Below, one piece after another: positions 34,833 to 49,752 of a DNA stretch of 59,697 bases. The stretch comes from Hyphomicrobiales bacterium (lineage in GTDB: Bacteria; Pseudomonadota; Alphaproteobacteria; Rhizobiales; Methyloligellaceae): contig QIGN01000152.1 of assembly GCA_003228955.1 (NCBI GenBank), forward strand, positions 1 through 59,697, given 5' to 3'. A program made the position numbers and the translations under genes. How positions within the stretch are numbered: the first letter of the stretch is position 1; the number at the start of each line of letters is the position of its first letter. The notes below the pieces were generated by a model that was not told where the DNA came from, searched no databases, and saw only the letters and a list, made by a program, of their open reading frames with translations.

Positions 34833-34937
34833 GATGTTTCCTCCCTGAATCTTCGTACTCCTCCGGCATTCCCAACTGGATGCCCTGGGGTGAACCTAAA
34901 TCTGCGAAGTCCCGTTGAAACCGCCTCGCATGTTTCC

Positions 34938-36854
34938 TCATCCATGCCCGTCCTTTTTTAACTCCAGAACACGTGCATAAAAAGCATATTCGTTTTCCAG
35001 CACTTCGATGATGGTTTCCGCGCGGCGGAACCCATGGCCTTCATCGGCGAATTCGAGGGCGGTCACCGGCACACCGCACCGGCGAAGGGTCGCGGCCATG
35101 GTGCGCGATTGTTCCGGTGGCACCACCTTGTCTTCCAGCCCCTGAAAGAAAATCACCGGGCAGGTGATGTCGCCGGCCAGGTTGCTTGGTGATCGCCCGG
35201 CAAAAACCGCCTCGCAATTTACCTCATCCGTACCCGTCAGCCCGTAAAGATATCCGCTCTCGAACTTGTGAGTAATGCGCTGGAGCTGGGCGAGATCCGA
35301 GACGCCGTAAGAACAGGCGCCAGCGGAAAATATGTCCAGTTTCGCCAGCGCCATCAGCACCGTATAGCCGCCCGCGCTGCCCCCCGAGATCAGCAGCCGG
35401 TCCCCATCCACCCTGTCCGCCTGAACCAGGTGGCGTGCAAGCGCGGCCACGTCGGCGACATCGCGGACGCCCCACTGTCCATTGAGCCGCTCGCGGTAGG
35501 CGCGCCCGTAACCCGAACTTCCCGAATAATCCAGATCGCAAACCGCGAACCCCCGGCTGGTCCAGTACTGCACTTTAAGTTTCAGCCCCCGGTCGGCCAT
35601 GCCCGTTGGCCCGCCATGCACGAACACAATCAGCGGGGGGCGCTCATCGCGCGGCGCGCTGACGGACGCATTCGCCGGGGGATAAAACAGGGCGTAGAGT
35701 TCACACCCCTTTTCGTCCTCGAAGCGCAGCATCTCGCCCTTGGAGATGTCCGGCGGGGAGAGGCCCGGATCGCCGGCCGAGCGCAGGGTTTCAAGTCCGC
35801 CGTCCGGTTTGAGCGCGACAACGGCCGGGGCCGTGGTATCGCTCGCGCCGATGAGGGCGATGTCTGCTCCATAGAGCGCCAGCGAGTCGATGCCGCGCAG
35901 GCCGGTGTCTATGAAGGTCACGGCGCCGCTGGCCAATTCAATGATGCCCAGACGGGTTTCGCCTTGCTCGATAAACGCGGCCGCAATGCGGCCCTCATCA
36001 AGAACAGCATAGGACTGCATCCCGAATACCCAGAGCGGACGCATCAGCTCGGCTTCGCGGTCCAGGATTTGAGCAATGCTTATCCCATCCCAGGCATACA
36101 GCATCCCCCATCCGCTTTTATCCCAGATGAAAAGCAGCCGGCCGTCAGGGGCCCAGACGGGCTGGAACACGGCGCCGCCATCGCCTCCGGCAATCCTGTG
36201 CGCCGGCCCCGGCGATCCATCCGCGGCGATTTCCGCAACATAAAGCGCGGCGCGCTCCCAGGGCATGTGGGGCAGGTCCCAGGCCAGCCATGCGAGCCAG
36301 CGCCCATCGGGACTGACACGCGGCGAGGCATAGAAGTCGCGCCCGCGCACCAGTTCCGCAAGGTCGTTTTCACCGCTGTCACCCACCGGCACGGCGGCGA
36401 TGAAATTCTCCGGCTGGCATGGGTCTCCGCCCGCGCGGTGGCGCTCGGCGATGGCAATCAAACGGCCTCTCGCCAGATCCGGGGTGAGGTCCGCGAAGCG
36501 CGTATCGCTGGCCTGAGTCAGCCGCAGGGGAGAAGCGCCGGGGACTATGGCGTAGATGTCCTGGCTGTCCGCATCGACGAAATACATATTCTCGCCGGCA
36601 GCCAGATATTCTCCTCCGCCATATTCGTGGACCCTCGAGCGCGCCGAAAAAGGCGCAGGGAGCACATCTTCCGCCTCGCCCCCTGGCCTCGCGCGCATGA
36701 TTACCCCGCGCCCGCCCTCCTCGGGGCGGCTCTCCGACCAGTAGAGAGTTCCGCCTTCGCCCTGGAGCGCACCGAAACGCAGCGACTTTCCCGCCACCGC
36801 CCGCGCCGTTACGGGCGAGCACCAGGTTCCATAGGGTCGTGATGGTGAAGACAT
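34938..36854 (-). CDS. S9 family prolyl oligopeptidase-like peptidase
   Basis: The protein has 638 residues from the ATG at 36854. The frame extends 70 further codons, but those look non-coding and give no signal. The N-terminal half is a beta-propeller with repeated strand motifs (DGRWLAWLAWDLPHMPWERA, PDGRLLFIWDKSGWGMLY). The C-terminal half is an alpha/beta hydrolase with Ser493 in SGGSAGGY, an acid in GLEDKVVPPEQS and a base in EGHGFR. It fits cytoplasmic S9C/dipeptidyl-peptidase-like enzymes that trim short peptides. Confidence 0.92.
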   Translation of the reverse strand: MSSPSRPYGTWCSPVTARAVAGKSLRFGALQGEGGTLYWSESRPEEGGRGVIMRARPGGEAEDVLPAPFSARSRVHEYGGGEYLAAGENMYFVDADSQDIYAIVPGASPLRLTQASDTRFADLTPDLARGRLIAIAERHRAGGDPCQPENFIAAVPVGDSGENDLAELVRGRDFYASPRVSPDGRWLAWLAWDLPHMPWERAALYVAEIAADGSPGPAHRIAGGDGGAVFQPVWAPDGRLLFIWDKSGWGMLYAWDGISIAQILDREAELMRPLWVFGMQSYAVLDEGRIAAAFIEQGETRLGIIELASGAVTFIDTGLRGIDSLALYGADIALIGASDTTAPAVVALKPDGGLETLRSAGDPGLSPPDISKGEMLRFEDEKGCELYALFYPPANASVSAPRDERPPLIVFVHGGPTGMADRGLKLKVQYWTSRGFAVCDLDYSGSSGYGRAYRERLNGQWGVRDVADVAALARHLVQADRVDGDRLLISGGSAGGYTVLMALAKLDIFSAGACSYGVSDLAQLQRITHKFESGYLYGLTGTDEVNCEAVFAGRSPSNLAGDITCPVIFFQGLEDKVVPPEQSRTMAATLRRCGVPVTALEFADEGHGFRRAETIIEVLENEYAFYARVLELKKDGHG

Positions 36855-37172
36855 CCGCGCTCTATAACCGCCCGGGACGGCGCCCGTCGAGGCTGTTGGA
36901 CAGGCGCGGAAACACCTGCTCCTTTCAGCAACCTTGTGTTGGCGCGGCAAATCTGGCATTTTGAGCCGGCGATAGGACAGTGTTACTGTCCCTTTGCGCA
37001 AGGCCACCGGTTCAGATGCGTCCCCTTCGCGCGGCTCAGCGCGATAACGCCGGACTGGCGCCAATCAGCTGGCTCAAAGCTGGATATTTGGCCTCAGATG
37101 CCGTCTTGAAAGCACACTCTCCAGCTTGAAAAAGCGGCCTGGAGACGCGCGGGCCGCGGCACTGCGCGCAAT
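36855..37172. other. Intergenic region upstream of gltB with a small palindrome
   Basis: These 318 bases hold no gene I can support. GGACAGT (36975-36981) and ACTGTCC (36985-36991) form a 7-pair inverted repeat with a three-base loop. It could be an operator for nitrogen control of gltBD or a hairpin. I see no clear -35/-10 pair. Confidence 0.4.
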
Positions 37173-41882
<4,710 letters not shown>

Positions 41883-41885
41883 CCC

Positions 41886-43304
41886 ATGGGCAAGGTGACG
41901 GGCTTTCTGGAGATTGACCGGCAGGACAGGAAGTACCTGCCCGCGGGCGACCGCATGCGGAACTATCGCGAATTCGTCATTCCGCTCGACGATTCAAATG
42001 TAAAACGCCAGGCGGCGCGCTGCATGGATTGCGGTATTCCCTATTGCCACACCGGCTGCCCGGTCAACAACCAGATCCCCGACTGGAACGATCTGATTTA
42101 TCATTCCGGCTGGGAAGAGGCCGCGCGCAATCTTCACTCCACCAACAATTTTCCCGAGATCACGGGCCGCGTCTGCCCCGCTCCCTGTGAGGAATCCTGC
42201 ACCCTCAACATCGACGATGCGCCGGTGACCATCAAGACCATCGAATGCGCCATCGCCGACAAGGCGCTTGAGGCGGGCTGGGTCGCGCCGCAGCCCGCCC
42301 AAATCAAAACGGATAAGCGCGTTGCCATCGTCGGATCGGGGCCGGCGGGTCTGGCGGCGGCGCAACAGCTGGCCCGCGCGGGGCATGATGTGCATGTCTA
42401 TGAAAAGAACGCTAGGCCCGGCGGCCTGCTGCGCTACGGCATTCCGGAATTCAAGATGGAAAAGCACATCATCGACGCCCGCGTCACGCAGATGGAAGCC
42501 GAAGGCGTCACCTTTCACACCAACGTCCATGTCGGCGAGGACATGAAGCCTGGCGATCTGGAGAAAGATCACGATGCCGTTCTGCTCGCGGGAGGCTCCG
42601 AATTCCCTCGCGATCTGCCGCTTGAAGGGCGCGAGCTTGAAGGCGTGCATTTCGCCATGGACTTTCTGACCCAGCAGAACCGCCGCGTCTCGGGCGAGGC
42701 GCTCGGCAATGTGGAGCCCATCACGGCGGAGGCCAAGCATGTGGTCGTCATTGGCGGCGGCGACACGGGTTCGGACTGCATCGGCACTTCGTTCCGCCAG
42801 GGCGCGCTTTCGGTGACGCAGCTGGAAATCCTGCCCAAACCGCCCGAACGCGAGGACAAGGCGATGACATGGCCGCACTGGCCGGCGAAGCTGAGAACCT
42901 CCTCCAGCCAGGCCGAGGGCGCCGAGCGCGACTGGAGCGTGATGACCGCAAAGCTCACCGGGAAAGACGGCAAGGTGAAGCGGCTTGGCTGCGTGCGCGT
43001 GAACGGGGACATGAAACCGGTCAAGGGCAGCGACTTCGAACTCAGGGCGGATCTGGTGCTGCTCGCCATGGGGTTTGTCCACCCGGTGCATGAAGGCATG
43101 ATCGAGACACTCAAGCTGAAACTGGACCCGCGCGGCAATGTGCTGGCCGACGAGCTGGACTACCTGACGTCACGCAAGAAAGTTTTCACCGCCGGCGACA
43201 TGCGCCGCGGCCAGTCGCTGGTGGTCTGGGCCATCCGCGAGGGCCGCCAGGCCGCCCACGCGATTGACGCCTTCCTGATGGGGTCGAGCGATCTGCCGCG
43301 CTAG
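41886..43304 (+). CDS. gltD: Glutamate synthase (NADPH) small subunit
   Basis: This 472-residue flavoprotein passes electrons from NADPH through two 4Fe-4S clusters to GltB. The N-terminus has [20 protein letters not shown] and [13 protein letters not shown] for the clusters. The FAD site is [20 protein letters not shown] and the NADPH site [13 protein letters not shown]. It starts three bases after the gltB stop with GGGGGGAAG upstream, so the pair is an operon. The length and motifs are complete. Confidence 0.98.
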   Translation: MGKVTGFLEIDRQDRKYLPAGDRMRNYREFVIPLDDSNVKRQAARCMDCGIPYCHTGCPVNNQIPDWNDLIYHSGWEEAARNLHSTNNFPEITGRVCPAPCEESCTLNIDDAPVTIKTIECAIADKALEAGWVAPQPAQIKTDKRVAIVGSGPAGLAAAQQLARAGHDVHVYEKNARPGGLLRYGIPEFKMEKHIIDARVTQMEAEGVTFHTNVHVGEDMKPGDLEKDHDAVLLAGGSEFPRDLPLEGRELEGVHFAMDFLTQQNRRVSGEALGNVEPITAEAKHVVVIGGGDTGSDCIGTSFRQGALSVTQLEILPKPPEREDKAMTWPHWPAKLRTSSSQAEGAERDWSVMTAKLTGKDGKVKRLGCVRVNGDMKPVKGSDFELRADLVLLAMGFVHPVHEGMIETLKLKLDPRGNVLADELDYLTSRKKVFTAGDMRRGQSLVVWAIREGRQAAHAIDAFLMGSSDLPR

Positions 43305-43313
43305 CGGCGCGCT

Positions 43314-43838
43314 TTAACGACGCTCGACCGAGGCCCTCATAACGGGGCCGGCGGGTGCGACGGTCTTGCGTTTCTCATCTGGCTCCGCCTCGCGCGGGGC
43401 ATCTCCCCTGGCCGGAACCACCTTGAACCCGTCGCGGTTCTCAGGCTGCGCCTGAGTGGGTCTGATCCCCAGCCGCGCCGTCAGGTCCCGCCAGCTCGCC
43501 TCCCGCGCCATGGTCAGAGAGCCGCGAATTTCCTCGACCACGCGGGTCACCTGTTTCGCCTGCATCATCTCATGCCAGCGCTCGCTCAACTCAATCACCT
43601 TCTCGCCAAGCGGATTGCCGGCCAGATCTTGCGTGTAGCGTACCAGGGCGCCTGAGTTGAAAACGCTGAGGACACCGCCCGCGATCACCAGCGCCGCCAG
43701 CACGCGCCGCCCGTTGCGCCGGGTATCGCTCACGTCCCCGGCAGGCGTCGCCACAAAGCCCTCGTTGGCCTTCGCCGCCCGCACGGCTTCGCGTTCCTGC
43801 TGCTGCAGTTTTTTGCGGTATTCCAACGCGAATGACAT
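43314..43838 (-). CDS. Hypothetical single-pass membrane protein, last gene of the envelope cluster
   Basis: I do not recognise this protein. It has 174 residues: a charged N-terminal helix (ALEYRKKLQQQEREAVRAAK), one membrane helix (about 46-66), a short helical outward part (GEKVIELSERWHEMMQAKQV), and a disordered C-terminus rich in proline and charge. It starts 17 bases after the MBOAT stop with AAAGGAG upstream, so it belongs to the same run. It could be a helper or partner of the MBOAT protein, which is inference from position. Confidence 0.72.
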   Translation of the reverse strand: MSFALEYRKKLQQQEREAVRAAKANEGFVATPAGDVSDTRRNGRRVLAALVIAGGVLSVFNSGALVRYTQDLAGNPLGEKVIELSERWHEMMQAKQVTRVVEEIRGSLTMAREASWRDLTARLGIRPTQAQPENRDGFKVVPARGDAPREAEPDEKRKTVAPAGPVMRASVERR

Positions 43839-43855
43839 CTTGAACTCCTTTCTGG

Positions 43856-45331
43856 CTAGAACTGGAAATAGATAAACGGCGCCACGCCTTCCGGCGCGAT
43901 GGTTTCAATGAGCAAAATGCCGAACCCCAGCAGGAAGCCAAGCCCGATCGGCCCGACCGGCTCCAGCACCTTGGCCGTGCGCGTCACCAGATCGCTCGGC
44001 AGGAAGTGAGCCCCGATCGCGCCCGCAACCATGAAGACCAGAAATGGCGTGGTGAACTGGCCCGGACCCGACCAGTCGGTGAGCCCCCGCAGGTAAGCAA
44101 GGGCGGCCTCTAGATTTTCAGCGCGGAAGAAAATCCATGCGAGAGAGACGATATTGAAGGTCACGAAGACACCCAGCGCGCGGCTCATTACGCCGTCCCG
44201 ACGCGGTGGGTCGGCCGGCGCCAACGTGCCCGACCCATATCCGGCAACCGCCATTACCGGCGCCGTCACGGTTTTCAGGCTCGCCACGAGCCGCTCCACC
44301 GCCAGCGCCGTGCCGTGAATGAGCCCCCAGATCACGAAGGTCCACGCCGCGCCATGCCAGATGCCGCCCAGAACCATGGTGAGGAACAGGTTCCGGTAGG
44401 TCGCGAGCGTCCCCCCGCGCGCGCCGCCGAGAGGTTTGTAGAGATAGTCGCGCAGCCATTCGGAAAGCGAAATATTCCAGCGCTTCCAGAATTCCCTTAG
44501 AGAGGCGGCCCGGTAGGGCTGGTTGAAGTTCCACCTGAAGCGGTAACCGAGCAGCGCCGCCACGCCGATGGCGATGTCGCTGTAACCGGAAAAATCGCTG
44601 TAGATCTGGATTGCATAAGCGTAGACGGCAAGCACCAGATCGGGACCCGAATAGACGGACGGATCGAAAAAGACCTCATCGACAATGTTCGTCGCAAGAT
44701 AATCGGCGATCACCATCTTCTTGAACAGCCCCAACAGGATCAGCAATATGCCAAGGGAAACCAGCGAGCGGCTGAGCCGGGGCTGCGCCCTGAGCTGGGG
44801 GAGGAAATCGGCCGCACGGACGATGGGCCCGGCCACCAGCTGCGGGAAAAACGAGATATAGAGGAATACGTCGAGCGGAGATTCCACTGCCTCGATCTGG
44901 CGGCGGTAAACATCCGTGACATAGGAAATGCCCTGGAAGGTGAAAAAGGAAATCCCGACGGGCAGAATAATCTCAAGGAACGGCAGATCACGTTCCAGCC
45001 CGGCGGATATCAGCAGATCGGCGAGCGAGTCCAGGAAGAACCCGTAATATTTGAAGAACCCCAATATGACGAGATTGAGCGCCACCGCGATGCCCAGCAG
45101 CAGTTTGCGTTCGCGCGGCGTATCGGAAAGCCCGATAAGACGCCCCGCCGCATAATTCAGCAGCGATGAGCCCGCCAGGAGCGCCGTAAAGCGCCAGTCC
45201 CACCAGCCGTAAAACAGATAGGAAGCACCAAGCAGAAACACTTTTCGCGACTCAGGGCGCCGGCGCAGTTCCCAGCTGATGCCAAATACGGCAAGAAAAA
45301 AGATCGCGAACTCTAGTGTGGGAAACAGCAT
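43856..45331 (-). CDS. MBOAT O-acyltransferase (AlgI/PatA-like)
   Basis: This 491-residue membrane protein has about ten or more helices. The membrane-bound O-acyltransferase signature is intact: FWKRWNISLSEWLRDYLYKP and the catalytic His326 in GGIWHGAAWTF. SYVTDVYRRQIEA and FFPQLVAGPIVRAADFLPQL are AlgI-type blocks. Such proteins take an acyl group (usually acetyl) from the cytoplasm and pass it out to a periplasmic SGNH transferase. The two genes just upstream encode SGNH proteins, so a complete acetylation relay is plausible. The target (peptidoglycan, exopolysaccharide or other) is not shown by sequence. Confidence 0.94.
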   Translation of the reverse strand: MLFPTLEFAIFFLAVFGISWELRRRPESRKVFLLGASYLFYGWWDWRFTALLAGSSLLNYAAGRLIGLSDTPRERKLLLGIAVALNLVILGFFKYYGFFLDSLADLLISAGLERDLPFLEIILPVGISFFTFQGISYVTDVYRRQIEAVESPLDVFLYISFFPQLVAGPIVRAADFLPQLRAQPRLSRSLVSLGILLILLGLFKKMVIADYLATNIVDEVFFDPSVYSGPDLVLAVYAYAIQIYSDFSGYSDIAIGVAALLGYRFRWNFNQPYRAASLREFWKRWNISLSEWLRDYLYKPLGGARGGTLATYRNLFLTMVLGGIWHGAAWTFVIWGLIHGTALAVERLVASLKTVTAPVMAVAGYGSGTLAPADPPRRDGVMSRALGVFVTFNIVSLAWIFFRAENLEAALAYLRGLTDWSGPGQFTTPFLVFMVAGAIGAHFLPSDLVTRTAKVLEPVGPIGLGFLLGFGILLIETIAPEGVAPFIYFQF

Positions 45332-45381
45332 AAATTCTACTCAACACCTTACAGACACCAGCCGGGCACGCACCGGGTTGC

Positions 45382-46887
45382 CTACCGGGACGCCAGCTTC
45401 ACATGGGCCTCATAGCCCGCCATCAATTCCTCAAACAAAGCATTCGCGGAGCGCTTTGCGCCCGCCGATCTCAAATGAACCCGGTCGCCCGCCGCCAGCG
45501 GCGGCTCCGCGTTTGCCCAGGCATGGATTCCGCAAGGTCCATTCATGACCTTCGACCAATCCCAGAAATAGGCGCCCTGTCTCTCCGCCACGCGCCGCAA
45601 ACTCGTGCGTACGGCGGTGAGTTTGGGGGGCGGGTGCCAGCGCGCCAGCCGCGATGATTTTGCCTTGCGAAGCGCCGCATAGTCGCGCCGCTCGGTTTCG
45701 CTGAGCGCGCGGCAGGGTACATTGGCCTCCGCGGCTTTCGCCTTGCCGCGGGCAAAGCGTGGAAGGCGCGCGGCGTCCGGCGGACCCAGGACGAGGATAC
45801 CCGCCTTCGGGGCGCCTGCCTTGAGGCGCTTCAGCAGCGCGGTTACGCGCACGCCATAGGCTTCCACGTCAAGATCGTCATTGAAGCCTTCATTGGTGCC
45901 GTAACCCAGAACGATGAGATCGGGCTTGAGGCGGTCCAGATCATCGGCAACGAATGCCTCGTCCCAGCGCCTCGGCGTATCGGCGCTCGCGCCTGGAATA
46001 CCGAAATTGACATAGCGTATGCCGGGCCGGTTATTGCCGAGAGACCAGGACAGGACCGACACGGGCGAGGCGTCCTTTGTCTCGATCTCCAGCCTGCGCC
46101 CCTTGCGCGCAATGCGCACGCGCTTGATTTTGCCGCCCTCCCCGCCGGTCTCGACCAGTTGTCTCGCGCCACCGAACGAAACACTTGCCGCGCCGCCCTT
46201 CGCCTGGGTCGCAAACGCCACTTCCGCCCATTCGTGCGCACCTTGCCCGCTGACAAGACTCAAGCTGGCGCCGGCATCGCTTGCGCTGAGGCGCACACCG
46301 GACAGGCCATAGGGACCGGCATCGCCGGCAAAGCTGTTGGCCGCGGTCCATTTGCCGCGGCGCTCGAATGTGACACCGCGCGCACGGTAATAGGGGAACG
46401 GGAATCCAGGCATCATCATGCCGCGCCCCGCATCGCCGAAACGCCGCTGAAATTTCTCGCGCAAATCACCGCTGAAGCTGTCGGAAGCGATGTGGCTGTC
46501 ACCCAGATGCAGGATTGTGACGGGGTCTTGCCGCACACCCGACTGGAGCGCGGTGAGCGCGCGGTAAAAACCCGACAGCGAGATGCCGTCAGGCGCAACC
46601 CCGCCCGAAGCGGCCAATTTTCGGGCGCGCTGGCGGGCGCGCTCCAGTGAGAAGGTTTCAGCCCCGGTCCGGGTGACCAGCCGATCGCCCTTGCCTGAAC
46701 GGTTAATCCGATCGGCGATGGCGGGAAGCGGGTCCGCGCCGCGCGCGGAGGAACGCTGCCGGTTGTCCTCATCGAGGCAACCCGCTAGCAGGACCGGCGC
46801 AAGGAGAACAAGAGCGCGCCCGCAAACCTCAGGGAATTTCAATTCCGCGCCATTCGCAAACCGCCGGCGCCGCATCTTACGCATCAC
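45382..46887 (-). CDS. SGNH/GDSL hydrolase-like lipoprotein, possible O-acetyltransferase partner
   Basis: This 501-residue protein has an N-terminal basic stretch and the lipobox LLAGC (lipid Cys37), so it is probably anchored facing the periplasm. The SGNH motifs are complete: GDSH with Ser131, GYGTNEG (328-334) with the Asn, and GDRVH with Asp468 and His471. A beta-rich insert of about 180 residues separates blocks I and III. In AlgJ/AlgX, PatB and related proteins, an SGNH domain of this kind moves acetyl from an MBOAT partner to polysaccharide. The MBOAT gene follows 50 bases downstream. An esterase role is the alternative. Confidence 0.88.
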   Translation of the reverse strand: MMRKMRRRRFANGAELKFPEVCGRALVLLAPVLLAGCLDEDNRQRSSARGADPLPAIADRINRSGKGDRLVTRTGAETFSLERARQRARKLAASGGVAPDGISLSGFYRALTALQSGVRQDPVTILHLGDSHIASDSFSGDLREKFQRRFGDAGRGMMMPGFPFPYYRARGVTFERRGKWTAANSFAGDAGPYGLSGVRLSASDAGASLSLVSGQGAHEWAEVAFATQAKGGAASVSFGGARQLVETGGEGGKIKRVRIARKGRRLEIETKDASPVSVLSWSLGNNRPGIRYVNFGIPGASADTPRRWDEAFVADDLDRLKPDLIVLGYGTNEGFNDDLDVEAYGVRVTALLKRLKAGAPKAGILVLGPPDAARLPRFARGKAKAAEANVPCRALSETERRDYAALRKAKSSRLARWHPPPKLTAVRTSLRRVAERQGAYFWDWSKVMNGPCGIHAWANAEPPLAAGDRVHLRSAGAKRSANALFEELMAGYEAHVKLASR

Positions 46888-46930
46888 TCACAATTACCCA
46901 AGAAAGACGAGACTATAATTCCTAACTCCG

Positions 46931-48247
46931 TCAGCCCCCCGGCCAGGTAAAATCATCCGCGCGGCCTGGCTTGGGCTTCAACTCCTCGCCCTTAACCAGC
47001 ACGCGGAAATAAGGTCTTTGGCTCAGCGGCAAACGCCGAATGGCCGCCGACAGATTTGTGTCGCTGATGGGTGAAATCGACGCCAGCGCCGTCAGGCCGC
47101 CGGCAACGTCTCCGGCAATCACCTCGCCTTGCGGTGTATAGCGCGCGCTGATGTCCGCCAGAGTCGCCGCGGAAATCATGGGGCGAACCAGTTTTATGCC
47201 ATCAATAGTGCTGTCAGCCTCGGGAAGCGCAATGCCACCTTCCGCTGCATCGGCAATCTGACGCGCGGCCAGAAGGGCTGCCGTCCGTTTTGCGGTGGCG
47301 GCCTTGCGCATTTCCACATCCGGCGTCTGCCGCCCGGCAGGTTTGCCAGCCGGGGTACTGCCTGCCTGGCTGCTAACCGGGCGCTGGCGGCGGATGGCGC
47401 GCGCCTGTTCGGTGACGCTGCCGGCCAGGGGAATGTCCCGCTCGTTACGGGCCTGACGCATGTCGCGGCGGATTTCCCGCTCCACGAAATGCGCCAGTTT
47501 ACGGTAACCGCGTATCGTAAAATGAACGCCATCGGCGGCGCGCAGACGCCCGACCCGGCCGGTCAGGTCGGGACCAAACGCGCTGTAGCGGCCGAACTGG
47601 TCCGCAAACCCGTTCCAGGTATCGATAAACCGCACACCGTTGACGAACGCCCGCTCGCGGAAGATCTCGTTCATCAATTGCATATTGTCATTGAGTTTGA
47701 CGCTGCGCATGATCGGCAGGCCGACCCAGTAAACAGCGGCATTGGCTTCCTTCAGCCGCTTGATGAACCGGTCAATCCGCCTGGAATAAATTTCGCGCCA
47801 CTCGGGCGTACCGATTTTTTTCCATTTTGATTTCTTGTTGGGGCGGATTGGCTGCATGTCATTTGCGCCAACCATAATGACAGCGATGTGAACCTTCTCC
47901 GATGTGAGAATGCCGGACAGGCGTTTGTTCCAGTCGAAATAATCGGTACGGACAAAGCCGGTGGAGACACGAGACTTCTTGACGACGTCGATATTTCCAT
48001 CGGGCTTGAAGGCGCGGTACAGGCCAGCCCATATCCCGTCGCCCAGCGAATCGCCAAAGACATACAGCCGGTAACGGTTCTGCTCCGGAAACGGCGTGAC
48101 GTAACTGCTGGAGAGGAAATTAAGCCCCTGGGCCTGAGCGCGAGGCGGCAAAGAGAAAAGACCGGCCAGGACAATGGCCAGCACGCCGGCAAGCTGCATG
48201 ATTTTCCGGAAGCCACTCGGGCGGTGTAAAAACGCGGAACCTGGCAT
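46931..48247 (-). CDS. Secreted DUF459 SGNH hydrolase
   Basis: From the ATG at 48247 the protein has 438 residues. It has a signal peptide (about 14-40, ending RAQAQ), then FGDSLGDG (Ser67), VGANDM (Asn129) and ADGVHF (Asp239, His242), a full SGNH set of the DUF459 type. The last 170 residues form a proline/alanine-rich tail with a final conserved-looking block (YFRVLVKGEE). A start at 48277 is also possible, with GAGG close to it. DUF459 genes commonly lie near lytic transglycosylase genes in Rhizobiales. Acetyl-esterase or transferase action on cell-wall sugar is a reasonable guess. Confidence 0.87.
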   Translation of the reverse strand: MPGSAFLHRPSGFRKIMQLAGVLAIVLAGLFSLPPRAQAQGLNFLSSSYVTPFPEQNRYRLYVFGDSLGDGIWAGLYRAFKPDGNIDVVKKSRVSTGFVRTDYFDWNKRLSGILTSEKVHIAVIMVGANDMQPIRPNKKSKWKKIGTPEWREIYSRRIDRFIKRLKEANAAVYWVGLPIMRSVKLNDNMQLMNEIFRERAFVNGVRFIDTWNGFADQFGRYSAFGPDLTGRVGRLRAADGVHFTIRGYRKLAHFVEREIRRDMRQARNERDIPLAGSVTEQARAIRRQRPVSSQAGSTPAGKPAGRQTPDVEMRKAATAKRTAALLAARQIADAAEGGIALPEADSTIDGIKLVRPMISAATLADISARYTPQGEVIAGDVAGGLTALASISPISDTNLSAAIRRLPLSQRPYFRVLVKGEELKPKPGRADDFTWPGG

Positions 48248-48453
48248 TTCTTCTTCTCTGGGCCCCTTGCGGGCCATCCTCGGCTTCCCGGTACGGAACT
48301 TTATCAACGGGCGCTGGCGAATCCGCCAGAAATTATTGTTCTTATAGGTGCCCGAAAATGCTTTCCAAACCGTGAATGTCTGTCCCGTTGTGGCAATGCG
48401 ATGTGGCGGTCTCATGGCGCGGAAAGTTATCCACAGGGCCGCTCCCAAAAAAC

Positions 48454-49686
48454 TCAGCCGCCGCTCTGCAGGCGCTTCAGCACGACAGTGCTTGGATAGC
48501 CGTCCACGGCCATGCCATTGGCCTTCTGAAAGGCCCGCACCGCGGCGCGCGTTCCCGATCCCAGTATGCCATCGACCTTGCCGGGCCGGAAGCCGCGTTC
48601 GACCAGCAGTCGCTGCAGCTCGAAGCGCTGGGAACGCGCCAGGGGAAGATATTTCACCGGCCAGGGTTTTGCGAAACCGGTGGCGTTGGCATCGCGTATC
48701 CTGTCCGCCAGATGGCCCACGGCGAGCGCATAGGAGGTGGCGTTGTTGTAACGCAGGATCGAGCGGAAATTGCCGATGATGGCGAAGGCCGGCCCCTGGG
48801 CTCCGGCGGGCAGAATGATCGACGCACGGTCATCGGGCCGGGGGAACTTCTTGCCTTTTGCGCGTTTCAGACCGAGCGCCAGCCATTGCGCCAGCGTCTT
48901 GACGCGCTTGCGCCCGGTGAGCGCATAGTCGAAGCCTTTCGGCAAATCCACTTCATACCCCCAGGTCTCGCCGGTCCGCCACTTGGAAACCTTGAGGTAA
49001 TTTGCCGTGGAAGCCAGCGCATCGGGGATCGAGCCCCAGATATCGCGCCGCCCGTCGCCGGTAAAGTCCACCGCATTCGCGGCGTAAGTGGTGGGTATGA
49101 ACTGGGTGTGCCCCATGGCGCCAGCCCAGGAGCCGGTCATTTTTTTCGGCGTAATATCGCCATTCTGGAGAATTTTCAGGGCGGCCAGCAGCTGGGACCT
49201 GCCGAATTTCCGGCGCTCGCCCTGGAACGCCAGTGTCGCGAGCGAGCGGATGACATACTTGTTGCCCCGGAAGGATCCGTAGTTCGTCTCCATGCCCCAG
49301 ATCGCCAGAATGGTGTAACGGTCGACGCCGTAACGCGCTTCGATCCTGCCCAGAAGAGCACGATGTTTGCGCGCCATCTTGCGCCCGTTGGCAATGCGTT
49401 TCTTCGAGACCGCCGATTCCAGATATTTCCAGATAGGCCTGACGAATTCGGGCTGATGTTCCGCCAGTTTGAGAACTTCGGGATCGGGCGACACCCCCTT
49501 GAACGCCCGGGCAAACATCTTGCGCGAGACACCCTTCTTGCGCGCCTCCGGCCACACGCCGTTCACCCAGCGCCCGAAGGGGTCGCTTGCGGCCTGTGCC
49601 GGGGCCGGTTCAGGCGATACAGGTGAGAGACCGGAGAAAGCCGCGAAGGCAATAAGCAAGAAGAAAGCACGTTGCAGCGAAGCCAT
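48454..49686 (-). CDS. Lytic murein transglycosylase B family, paralogue 1
   Basis: This 410-residue enzyme cuts peptidoglycan between MurNAc and GlcNAc, leaving 1,6-anhydroMurNAc. It has a signal peptide (about 1-33), the catalytic glutamate Glu133 in WGMETNYGSFRG, then SWAGAMGHTQFIPTTY and DFTGDGRRDIWGSIPDALAS, and a C-terminal peptidoglycan-binding domain (about 350-408; GILGSGTRAAVRAFQKANGM). No lipobox is present. It resembles its neighbour at 50164 throughout. Confidence 0.94.
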   Translation of the reverse strand: MASLQRAFFLLIAFAAFSGLSPVSPEPAPAQAASDPFGRWVNGVWPEARKKGVSRKMFARAFKGVSPDPEVLKLAEHQPEFVRPIWKYLESAVSKKRIANGRKMARKHRALLGRIEARYGVDRYTILAIWGMETNYGSFRGNKYVIRSLATLAFQGERRKFGRSQLLAALKILQNGDITPKKMTGSWAGAMGHTQFIPTTYAANAVDFTGDGRRDIWGSIPDALASTANYLKVSKWRTGETWGYEVDLPKGFDYALTGRKRVKTLAQWLALGLKRAKGKKFPRPDDRASIILPAGAQGPAFAIIGNFRSILRYNNATSYALAVGHLADRIRDANATGFAKPWPVKYLPLARSQRFELQRLLVERGFRPGKVDGILGSGTRAAVRAFQKANGMAVDGYPSTVVLKRLQSGG

Positions 49687-49752
49687 CGGTTACCCATCAT
49701 CTGCCCGAATCAATGGCGCGCAGACTATCAGCCCTTTGCCAGGCGGCCTAGG

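Noticed and set aside
35268-36842. 524-codon plus-strand frame opposite the S9 peptidase gene
   Set aside because: A shadow of the peptidase. The peptidase has propeller blocks and a catalytic triad; the antisense frame has none.
43285-43312. Terminator after gltD
   Set aside because: GCCGC and GCGGC can pair around GCTA, but the stem is short and only three T follow, so I do not call it.
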